Source of the DNA: QHBQ01 sp038230695
GTDB lineage: Bacteria > Chloroflexota > Chloroflexia > QHBQ01
Assembly (NCBI GenBank): GCA_038230695.1
Contig: JBBRMT010000292.1
Location: 1-5,067, forward strand
Direction: 5' to 3'
DNA length: 5,067 bases
Shown here: positions 1-4,830 of the stretch, piece after piece
Numbering within the stretch: the stretch's first letter is position 1
Layout of the letters: every line of letters starts with the position of its first letter
Notes under the pieces: generated by a model
The model's database searches: none
Told to the model about the DNA's origin: nothing
The model's input: the letters and a program-made list of their open reading frames with translations, nothing else
Translations under genes and position numbers: made by a program

Positions 1-1
1 G

Positions 2-766
2 ATAGCGACGGCGGTGGAAAGTTATACACAAGGTTATGCTGATGCCTCAAGCCTATTTGGTAACTGTGGCTATGTTGGCGCTACAAACCCAATTACCATC
101 GCAATAGGAACTAACAACTTCAATCAAGATCGTCACGCCTATATAACCCCTGAACACGCCCAGGCTTGGGCAGCAATGATAAATAATGTCAGGGCCTATG
201 TAAGCAGTCAAGGTTATGCACACATATATATTGCTGGTGCTATGGACATAGAACCGAACTTTTCGATACCTAAACCCCTGACACCAACGCCTATTGATTA
301 CGATTTTCCGAAAGTGGCGACTTGGGTGAGCAACTATAGTAGCCAAACATCATCTCCTCTGTACTACTTTGGCAGTACAGATGGCTACCCTTGCCTTCCA
401 ACCCCTACCATACCTAGTCCCTCGAGCTGTTCAGTTTGGACACCAGACCAGCTTTATACAGTGTCATGGGGAATATCTGGGACGCAGCCCCTTCCAGAAA
501 CATATTATCAGGACTGGAACAGGCATTGGTACCTCGTGAAGCGCTGGGGTATAGATAATCATCCTGGCGCTCGTGTGATGACTTTTGCCGGAAACACCGC
601 CGACTGCTTGCCTCTTGAGACTTGCTACGTAGATCCTAGTGATCCAAACCGAATACCCGAACTACAGATAATTTCAGGTTGGCAGTCACTTTGGGAGGAA
701 ATAAATGCCGATCCATTTACACAAGTTATAACATCATCAACTTACATCACCCACACTAATCCCTAG
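2..766 (+). CDS. Probable exported protein with DxE motif, 5'-truncated
   Basis: The frame is open to the left edge. The GTG at 14 has no Shine-Dalgarno site, so the true start, and probably a signal peptide, lie outside the window. Counting from GTG14 there are 250 residues. I do not recognise the family with certainty. A hydrophobic strand ending in A-G-A-M-D-I-E-P (Asp78, Glu80) resembles the catalytic DxE strand of TIM-barrel glycoside hydrolases such as GH18 and GH25. Later segments Y-Y-F-G-S-T-D-G (about 117-124) and Y-T-V-S-W-G (about 148-153) alternate like beta strands and loops, and a Trp/Tyr-rich stretch (W-N-R-H-W-Y-L-V-K-R-W-G) follows. Several Cys and many Ser/Thr/Pro suit an exported protein. 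The TAG stop is immediately followed by the ribosome site of the lipoprotein gene, so the two are probably co-transcribed. The gene is real with high confidence. The hydrolase-like fold is a guess, and an enzymatically inactive barrel is equally possible. Confidence 0.75.
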   Translation: MATAVESYTQGYADASSLFGNCGYVGATNPITIAIGTNNFNQDRHAYITPEHAQAWAAMINNVRAYVSSQGYAHIYIAGAMDIEPNFSIPKPLTPTPIDYDFPKVATWVSNYSSQTSSPLYYFGSTDGYPCLPTPTIPSPSSCSVWTPDQLYTVSWGISGTQPLPETYYQDWNRHWYLVKRWGIDNHPGARVMTFAGNTADCLPLETCYVDPSDPNRIPELQIISGWQSLWEEINADPFTQVITSSTYITHTNP

Positions 767-783
767 GAGGAGAGGCTATTCAA

Positions 784-1386
784 ATGAACCCTAGCAAAGT
801 CTGTAGACATAACCTCCGTTCGCTTTGTGTAGTAACGGTGATGGGTTTGGCTCTTAGCTTGTTGGCTGGTTGCGGTGCAGCAAATCAGCCATCAAGTGAT
901 AGCCCCGCTTTCAGTCAATCTCCGACCATTGTGAGCGTATCTATTAGTCCAATCCCCGATGCCACCAATACCCTCATACCACCCGAACCATCACCGATCT
1001 TTACCATGGGGATGTTCGATTGCCTCTCCCAGCAGGTGAAAGGCTTCTTCTATATTAGCTGCTGGCGAGGGATGGTTAATGGCGAACTAACAAGTGTGGC
1101 AGCAGGTGGGGATAAAGTTCCAGGCTCTCGCAGTGATTTGCCTGAACACGGTGTTGTCCTTGTATCAAAAGGTGAGTATCTCCCCAGTTTGTTCAGCCAT
1201 ATGGAAGTATATCGCGTACCGGATCAGCTGGGTTGGGTCCATATAGCAGCGGTAAACGGAACGCAACTAAGCATAGCGCCGAGTCAGCCTAACGCCCAAA
1301 TCACTTGGATATTTGACGTAGCCTCAGATCAGTTTACCTCACCTTCAGGCACGTCAATACCAACGACACCTCTGCCAGCGCCATAA
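784..1386 (+). CDS. Predicted lipoprotein of unknown function
   Basis: This is a 200-residue protein with a lipoprotein signal peptide. Arg8 and Arg12 are followed by a hydrophobic segment (about 13-27) and the lipobox L-A-G-C, with Cys30 as the predicted lipidated residue. Signal peptidase II would cleave before it and anchor the protein on the outer face of the membrane. Residues about 31-70 are a Ser/Pro/Thr-rich linker. Residues about 74-180 look like a compact beta-rich domain with two close Cys in its first strands (M-F-D-C and Y-I-S-C-W). The C-terminus is again Pro/Thr-rich. I do not recognise the domain. The start ATG784 is fixed by AGGAGG at 765-770, which overlaps the TAG stop of the upstream gene, so translation is probably coupled. 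It may act with that exported protein at the cell surface. No terminator is visible after its stop. Confidence 0.85.
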   Translation: MNPSKVCRHNLRSLCVVTVMGLALSLLAGCGAANQPSSDSPAFSQSPTIVSVSISPIPDATNTLIPPEPSPIFTMGMFDCLSQQVKGFFYISCWRGMVNGELTSVAAGGDKVPGSRSDLPEHGVVLVSKGEYLPSLFSHMEVYRVPDQLGWVHIAAVNGTQLSIAPSQPNAQITWIFDVASDQFTSPSGTSIPTTPLPAP

Positions 1387-1439
1387 TGCGAACAAGATGA
1401 TGAAATCTACTATCACCTCTATTAATGTCTCCGCCCGTG
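1387..1439. other. Short convergent intergenic gap
   Basis: This 53-base gap separates the lipoprotein stop on the + strand from the stop of the last gene of the leftward operon. I looked for a GC-rich hairpin followed by a T-run on either strand and saw none, so how the two converging transcripts end is unclear. Base composition changes here from AT-richer on the left to GC-richer on the right. Confidence 0.6.
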
Positions 1440-2027
1440 CTACAATCTAAGCCAGTCCTGCATCATGGCCATATAGCACTCGCCGCCGGTCGCGACGATT
1501 ACGTCCCCGACGGCGCTGGAGCGCACCTGAGTTTGAGTGAGCAGCTCGACGGCAGCGTTCCCCCGCCAATCTTGGTCAATGTGCTGGGTAACCTGCCACG
1601 TCCCTTCAGCGTCCTGAGCGCTGACTTTGGCGACTAGGCGATAGAGGTTGGTCGTCCAGTTTTTGCGCCAGTAACCGGCGTTTGGCACGACGATCTGCAG
1701 GGGGTTGACACAGTGATAGACGAAGAACTCTCCGGCACGCAACTCCCTGCTGAAGCCAGGGAACTGTTCCGAGCCAACCAACTCCACCCGCCGCGCACGG
1801 CCCGCATAGAACTCTATCCTCAAACTCCAGCCATCCTCCCCGCTCAAGGCAACGAATGAGCCATCCGCAACGAGCGGGGCGATGTCTTCCAGCCCCACGC
1901 GCACCGCCTTGCTATAGGCTGCCTGTTCACCTCGGTACAGCCAGACGAGGCTCTCCGGCGCAGAGTAGTCATCATAGTCATTGACATAGATGACCGCCCA
2001 CAGCTTGAGTTCAGGTTGCTTTGCCAC
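1440..2027 (-). CDS. Hypothetical protein, 195 residues, last gene of leftward operon
   Basis: The start is GTG at 2027-2025, supported by a strong AGGAAGGA Shine-Dalgarno site eight bases upstream. That site lies inside the end of the previous reading frame, whose TAA (2035-2033) is only five bases before the GTG, so coupled translation is likely. The protein has no signal peptide or membrane segment and is probably cytosolic. The N-terminus (about 7-20) reads as a beta strand followed by an Asp/Tyr-rich turn (Y-V-N-D-Y-D-D-Y). The body has many aromatic and alternating hydrophobic residues suggesting a beta-rich globular fold, including W-S-L-R-I-E-F-Y and F-F-V-Y-H-C. I do not recognise the family. 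Its position downstream of a DNA ligase suggests a role in the same element, but nothing in the sequence points to catalysis. Confidence 0.8.
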   Translation of the reverse strand: MAKQPELKLWAVIYVNDYDDYSAPESLVWLYRGEQAAYSKAVRVGLEDIAPLVADGSFVALSGEDGWSLRIEFYAGRARRVELVGSEQFPGFSRELRAGEFFVYHCVNPLQIVVPNAGYWRKNWTTNLYRLVAKVSAQDAEGTWQVTQHIDQDWRGNAAVELLTQTQVRSSAVGDVIVATGGECYMAMMQDWLRL

Positions 2028-2032
2028 GACGA

Positions 2033-2230
2033 TTATCCTTCCTGCGCGGCCTTGAGCCGAGCGAGTAGCACCTCGTAGCCAGCCTCGCCACCGACCAGCC
2101 GCGCCCCTTCCAGCGCCCAGCTAATCGCTGTCTGGCAGTGACTCGTGACCAGCCAGGTGGTACTGTCTTCGATGTTGTCTTCTATAGTGACGCCAGCCGT
2201 TGCCGCATCTACCTCACCCTCGCCGCTAAA
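2033..2230 (-). pseudogene. Coding-like continuation of the interrupted gene, no start codon
   Basis: Directly after the TAA at 2233-2231 the same frame stays open for 65 more codons to TAA at 2035-2033. It encodes a convincing protein tail: an acidic stretch, then T-T-W-L-V-T-S-H-C-Q-T-A-I-S-W-A-L-E-G, then a charged amphipathic helix ending in L-K-A-A-Q-E-G. The frame has no ATG, TTG or early GTG; the only GTG is codon 54. It therefore cannot be an independent gene with an ordinary start. Joined to the preceding 82 codons across the TAA it would make a protein of 148 residues, close to the 152 residues of its upstream neighbour. A single C-to-T change (CAA to TAA) would explain the break. 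Alternatives are stop readthrough or a sequencing error. Its end carries the ribosome site of the 195-residue gene. Confidence 0.6.
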
Positions 2231-2479
2231 TTACGGCCAGCTCACCTCATCCTCATCGTCGAGCGGCTCAACGTAACCAGGGTAGTCACGAACTCCTGGC
2301 AGATCTAGACCGGGCACCCAGCCGCGCAGCTCATTGCCGCCCAGGTTGCGCTCTACAAGGGTAAGGGTAAACATCACGCCTATGTACTCATGAACCTGCC
2401 TGTCGAGGATGGTAATCTGCTCATCAGCCGCATTCGTTTCGTCTGCCTTCGTTAGCTCTCCTTCTATATGCTCTGTCAT
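2231..2479 (-). CDS. Hypothetical protein, 82 residues, probably truncated by in-frame TAA
   Basis: The ATG at 2479-2477 overlaps the TGA of the upstream gene as ATGA, and GGAG lies eight bases upstream. This start is better than the in-frame ATG further upstream at 2512, which would sit deep inside the neighbouring gene. The protein is acidic, with an N-terminal Glu/Asp/Ala-rich stretch (1-20). A beta-like segment follows (22-44, including Y-I-G-V-M-F-T-L-T-L-V), then a Gly/Pro-rich part and an acidic end D-D-E-D-E-V-S-W-P. No family is recognised and there is no export signal. The frame continues open after the stop, so this is best read as the N-terminal half of a broken gene of about 148 codons. 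A genuine short protein that ends here remains possible. Confidence 0.6.
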   Translation of the reverse strand: MTEHIEGELTKADETNAADEQITILDRQVHEYIGVMFTLTLVERNLGGNELRGWVPGLDLPGVRDYPGYVEPLDDEDEVSWP

Positions 2480-2934
2480 GTCCGCTGCTCCACACACGCC
2501 TGCTTTGCCCACTCCTGAGACTCGCGCACCGCCCAGCTTACTGCGTCCTGATCGAGTTCGCTAGCTTTGGGTATCGGCTTGCCGTTTGGGAAGTTGGGGC
2601 TAACCTCAAGGCTGAGTTCGGCGTAAGCCTCTTCCCAGTGGCCGGAGCAGGTGGGTACTGGCCGGAAGAACCGCTCGACATCGAGCCGGAAGTAAGGTAG
2701 GCGTGTCCACGTCGCGGAGAACTTGCCGCCCAGTTCCACCGTACCACCACCAAAGTGTAGTACCTCGCCAACTTCCCAGTAGCCATCAAGTAGCAGCAGG
2801 TCGGTGTAGAGGCTGCCACTAAAGCCGAGGCCGAGCGTGTCTGCTTCGGATATAAACTGCTCTGCCTCGACCTCTCCTGCCAGATAGCGGGAGGCTAGTG
2901 CGATCAAGGCTTCGTTTTCGCTATCCTGATCCAC
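2476..2934 (-). CDS. Hypothetical protein, 152 residues, downstream of DNA ligase
   Basis: The start chosen is GTG at 2934-2932, seven bases after GGAGAGGAG. The frame is open further upstream, but that part overlaps the ligase coding region in another frame and its residues (Arg-rich, no good ribosome site) look like a shadow. The N-terminus (about 3-35) is an acidic predicted helix pair, including A-L-I-A-L-A-S-R-Y-L-A-G-E-V. The middle (about 40-110) is aromatic and Gly-rich with alternating strands (S-L-Y-T-D-L-L-L-L-D-G-Y-W-E-V). The C-terminal helix holds D-Q-D-A-V-S-W-A-V-R-E, which resembles the end of the following interrupted reading frame. It is cytosolic by appearance, and I recognise no family. 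Its TGA overlaps the next ATG by four bases, indicating translational coupling. Confidence 0.8.
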   Translation of the reverse strand: MDQDSENEALIALASRYLAGEVEAEQFISEADTLGLGFSGSLYTDLLLLDGYWEVGEVLHFGGGTVELGGKFSATWTRLPYFRLDVERFFRPVPTCSGHWEEAYAELSLEVSPNFPNGKPIPKASELDQDAVSWAVRESQEWAKQACVEQRT

Positions 2935-2953
2935 TGATGGTCTCCTCTCCATG

Positions 2954-2985
2954 CAGGCCCGCACCGCAGATATGGCGCGGGCCTG
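2954..2985 (-). promoter_or_regulatory. Strong hairpin between ligase stop and next gene
   Basis: The 68-base gap between the ligase stop and the next GTG start contains two 12-base arms around an 8-base loop. Eleven pairs are Watson-Crick on the - strand transcript and one is G-U. The arms are CAGGCCCGCGCC and GGTGCGGGCCTG. No U-run follows, so it is not a classical intrinsic terminator. The next ribosome site begins only a few bases after the stem. It could protect or set the 3' end of the ligase message, or modulate translation of the downstream genes. Confidence 0.55.
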
Positions 2986-3002
2986 TTGCTTGCGGTATGT
3001 AT

Positions 3003-4238
3003 CTAGGCGGGCAGTACCGCTGTGGCCTGCGCGATCATCTCGGCCTTGCCTGCGCCAAACTGCGAAGCAAGGCACTCATGCCAGGGCTTATCGGTGCGAA
3101 GTTCGCTTATCGAGGTGCGCGGCTCGACTAGCTGGATACCGACCGTGCGGATAGGTAGGTAAGTTACTTTCAGCACAGGCCGCTCACCGCGTGCTAGCAT
3201 CTCGCCTAGACGCGTGATGTCGCAGTCCCGCAGACCGCTGCGAACATTGCCGACGGAGACGATTGCGCCGTCGGCTTCCCGCACCAGCCCCATCTTGACG
3301 CTGCCAGTGGCAAGGCCAGGATTTACGCCGATAACGAAGCAGTCGAGGTCATCCTGGAACTTGAACTTGCGGATGTGGCGGGTGTCGCCACCCTGGTACG
3401 GTGCGTTCATGGTGCGAACGATGATGCCCTCACCGCCGCGCTGCTGGATGCTCTCAAAGACCAGCTTGCCCGACACGTTGCCAACGCAGGCGGTCAGCAG
3501 CACCAGATGCAAGCCGCTGCCCATCGGCTTGTACTCGAACTCGCCAGCGGCGATCAGCTTCGCATCTACCATCGCTTGCTCCAAAAGATGGATGCGTTCG
3601 CTGTAGGGAAGCGGGCGCACGTCCTCACCACGCCACTCAAGCAGATCAAAGGCGGCAAAGCTGCCAGCATCCTCACCCTGCATCCGTTCGCCGTCGATCA
3701 CGAACTGGCATCCGAGTGCGGCAAGGTGATTGGCCGCCTCTGGGACGGTACTTACCCGCTGCCCGCGCCGATTGTAGGCGACGAGGCTAGAGCCATCGCA
3801 GACGATCAGCGTGCGCTCACCGTTGATCTTCTGTTGGATACCGTACTCTGTAGAGGTAATCGCCCTCTCAACATCAGCCATCGTAAGTGGCATGACATGG
3901 GCGGTGACGTAAGCAGGTGGGGTATAGGTGGAAGCGGGCATAGTGGCAGCACTCTCCACCTCTGCCTCGCCGTCTACCACTCCGAACGATGGCACACCGT
4001 AACTCGCATCGTCGAACGGGACTTGCTGATATCCTTCGCCTTGCTTCTCCTTCAGCTTGCTGGCAAACAGCTTGGCTGCTGCGTCGGGAGAGAGCTTCTT
4101 CTCTCCCGACTGTAGGGCTGCGCCGCGCCGCCCCCACACCGTCTTGACTGTGCCATCCTCGAACTGGCCGATGCCCCACACCTTGTCACTACCGCCCTGC
4201 TGAAACCATCCCGCCCACTGACCTACTAGCTTACCCAT
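3003..4238 (-). CDS. ATP-dependent DNA ligase with N-terminal WGR domain
   Basis: This 411-residue protein would seal nicks in duplex DNA through an enzyme-AMP intermediate. Residues about 5-75 form a WGR domain (W-G-R at 35-37, ending E-K-Q-G-E-G-Y), a DNA-end-binding module known from PARP-type proteins. A linker of about 35 residues follows. The nucleotidyltransferase domain has motif I K-I-N-G-E-R (nucleophile Lys137), a motif Ia-like N-R-R-G (156-159), motif III V-I-D-G-E (180-184), motif IIIa F-A-A-F-D-L-L (194-200), motif IV E-G-I-I-V-R (270-275) and motif V K-F-K-F (291-294). The C-terminal OB domain ends with E-P-R and R-T-D-K-P-W-H-E-C. Two positions are unusual: Asn139 replaces the usual Asp of KxDG, and Arg275 replaces the usual Lys of motif IV. 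The start ATG is fixed by AAAGGAG with GGAG seven bases upstream. It is the second gene of the leftward operon, after the zinc-ribbon gene. The overall fold assignment is secure, but activity given the two changes is not. Confidence 0.93.
   Translation of the reverse strand: MGKLVGQWAGWFQQGGSDKVWGIGQFEDGTVKTVWGRRGAALQSGEKKLSPDAAAKLFASKLKEKQGEGYQQVPFDDASYGVPSFGVVDGEAEVESAATMPASTYTPPAYVTAHVMPLTMADVERAITSTEYGIQQKINGERTLIVCDGSSLVAYNRRGQRVSTVPEAANHLAALGCQFVIDGERMQGEDAGSFAAFDLLEWRGEDVRPLPYSERIHLLEQAMVDAKLIAAGEFEYKPMGSGLHLVLLTACVGNVSGKLVFESIQQRGGEGIIVRTMNAPYQGGDTRHIRKFKFQDDLDCFVIGVNPGLATGSVKMGLVREADGAIVSVGNVRSGLRDCDITRLGEMLARGERPVLKVTYLPIRTVGIQLVEPRTSISELRTDKPWHECLASQFGAGKAEMIAQATAVLPA
4083..4110. 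repeat. Perfect 11-bp inverted repeat inside the ligase gene
   Basis: The arms GTCGGGAGAGA and TCTCTCCCGAC are exact reverse complements around a 6-base loop. They lie within the WGR-domain part of the ligase (residues about 43-52, S-G-E-K-K-L-S-P-D). Coding constraint does not require such symmetry. It could be an mRNA structure affecting early translation, a protein binding site, or chance. Confidence 0.5.
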
Positions 4239-4300
4239 CTCAGTTCTCCTTTACTTTAGGGTTGCCCGTCGGTTTATGTGGGGCAGCCCGCTCATGTTTG
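4239..4300 (-). other. Leader between zinc-ribbon gene and ligase, with ligase ribosome site
   Basis: These 62 bases separate the zinc-ribbon TAA from the ligase ATG. They contain AAAGGAGA just before the start, which sets the ligase start at 4238. A 14-codon ATG mini-ORF lies within them but lacks a ribosome site. I see no terminator or promoter here, so the two genes are probably on one transcript. Confidence 0.55.
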
Positions 4301-4528
4301 TTACGCCGCAAGCGGCTGCCCAGCCTGCACCTGCGCGGTCTGGCGCGGGCGCGGCTGGATGGGGATGATACGATGGCTAGTCCTGCCGTCTTCACATGGA
4401 AAGAGGTTCTTTGCCCCACAACAGGCGAAGAACACCTTGCCACAATCGCGGCAGCGGCGGTTGATCGCGGTATCCGTAGGGCGGTGCGCCCCACAGATGA
4501 TGCACTCTACAATCGGCATATCCTTCAT
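4301..4528 (-). CDS. Small zinc-ribbon protein, first gene of the ligase operon
   Basis: From ATG 4528 the protein has 75 residues. It has two CxxC knuckles, C-I-I-C-G (Cys9, Cys12) and C-R-D-C-G (Cys26, Cys29), separated by 13 residues, the layout of a four-cysteine zinc ribbon. Three more Cys follow (36, 37 and 45, in A-C-C-G and F-P-C-E), which might form part of a second site. The C-terminal 30 residues are Arg/Pro/Gln-rich and probably disordered. Such small ribbons bind nucleic acid or mediate protein contacts; nothing shows which applies here. The start is uncertain. GTG 4537 would add three residues but has AAAGG only two bases upstream, while ATG 4528 has GGTGG five bases and AAAGG eleven bases upstream. 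The leader from the strong promoter at 4594-4565 is only about 30 bases. Another ORF overlaps on this strand, but its Arg/Ser-rich composition looks like a shadow. Confidence 0.65.
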   Translation of the reverse strand: MKDMPIVECIICGAHRPTDTAINRRCRDCGKVFFACCGAKNLFPCEDGRTSHRIIPIQPRPRQTAQVQAGQPLAA

Positions 4529-4564
4529 CCCAGCCACCGCCTTTCATCTTTGCGTTCTTATACA

Positions 4565-4594
4565 ATTATACATCATGTAGACACTATTTGTCAA
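4565..4594 (-). promoter_or_regulatory. Leftward sigma-70-type promoter
   Basis: On the - strand TTGACA (4594-4589) and TATAAT (4570-4565) both match the consensus exactly, with an 18-base spacer. Transcription should begin near 4558, about 30 bases before the zinc-ribbon start. This promoter would drive the whole zinc-ribbon, ligase and downstream operon. Confidence 0.88.
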
Positions 4595-4658
4595 GGGTTT
4601 TAGGCATCATATTCTTGGCAATTACTGCTAATTTATGCCCAAACCTCTTGACAAATAG
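4584..4658. repeat. Inverted repeat joining two divergent promoters
   Basis: Arms of 24 bases (4584-4607 and 4635-4658) match at 21 of 24 positions as reverse complements and flank a 27-base centre. Each arm holds ATGCC, an AAA-containing stretch, and CTTGACAAATAG with the -35 box. Beyond the arms, after a 13-base stretch that is not conserved, TATAATTG is repeated on both sides. The result is two near-copies of one promoter placed head to head. The conserved bases upstream of the -35 boxes are more than promoter function needs and could be operator sites for a shared regulator. Confidence 0.8.
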
Positions 4659-4677
4659 CGTTACCGCAACGTATAAT
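4648..4677 (+). promoter_or_regulatory. Rightward sigma-70-type promoter
   Basis: TTGACA (4648-4653) and TATAAT (4672-4677) both match the consensus exactly, with the same 18-base spacer as the leftward promoter. Transcription should begin near 4684. The spacer contains CGTTACCGCAACG (4659-4671), an imperfect palindrome with five of six pairs, which could be an operator. Confidence 0.85.
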
Positions 4678-4688
4678 TGCAATGAGCA

Positions 4689-4814
4689 ATGAGACGGTTT
4701 GCAACAGGGCGGGCGGCGTGGGTGCTGCTTGCCACCCACCAAATCGCACTGGCACCGACGCAGGCGGTATGGCGAGCGCGAAGGAAGGAACATCGTCAAG
4801 GGGAAACAGCTTGA
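4689..4814 (+). CDS. Possible 41-residue basic small protein after rightward promoter
   Basis: The ATG lies about five bases after the predicted transcription start and has no Shine-Dalgarno site, so translation would be nearly leaderless. The product begins M-R-R-F-A-T-G-R-A-A-W-V-L-L, continues with a short hydrophobic stretch, and ends in a basic tail (W-R-A-R-R-K-E-H-R). Its TGA is 16 bases before the start of the next ORF, which has its own ribosome site. An alternative ATG at 4682 opens another frame to 4840, but that product is a less protein-like Gly/Ser/Arg mixture that overlaps the next gene. I recognise no family. It may instead be an untranslated leader. Confidence 0.35.
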   Translation: MRRFATGRAAWVLLATHQIALAPTQAVWRARRKEHRQGETA

Positions 4815-4830
4815 ATAGAAGGATCAGGGT

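Noticed and set aside
1387..1439. Possible bidirectional terminator at the convergent junction
   Set aside because: No GC-rich stem with a following T-run was found on either strand.
1425..1637. 70-residue + strand ORF opposite the 195-residue gene
   Set aside because: It has no ribosome site, and it lies antisense to a frame with an AGGAAGGA site and a coupled start.
2071..2090. Apparent frameshift near the end of the interrupted gene
   Set aside because: On rereading, the GGCT-GGCT repeat is intact and the frame continues without a shift to TAA at 2035-2033. The in-frame TAA at 2233-2231 is the only break.
3375..4115. 246-residue ORF on the + strand opposite the ligase
   Set aside because: The - strand frame encodes all ligase motifs in order, so this is an antisense shadow in GC-rich coding DNA.
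4244..4291. 14-codon ATG mini-ORF between zinc-ribbon and ligase genes
   Set aside because: There is no ribosome site in front of it, and the stretch is short enough to be chance.
4240..4494. 84-residue ORF on the - strand overlapping the zinc-ribbon gene
   Set aside because: It is rich in Arg, Ser and Ala like a shadow frame and lacks recognisable motifs, while the overlapping frame has four spaced Cys of a zinc ribbon. Its tail just before the ligase is not enough support.
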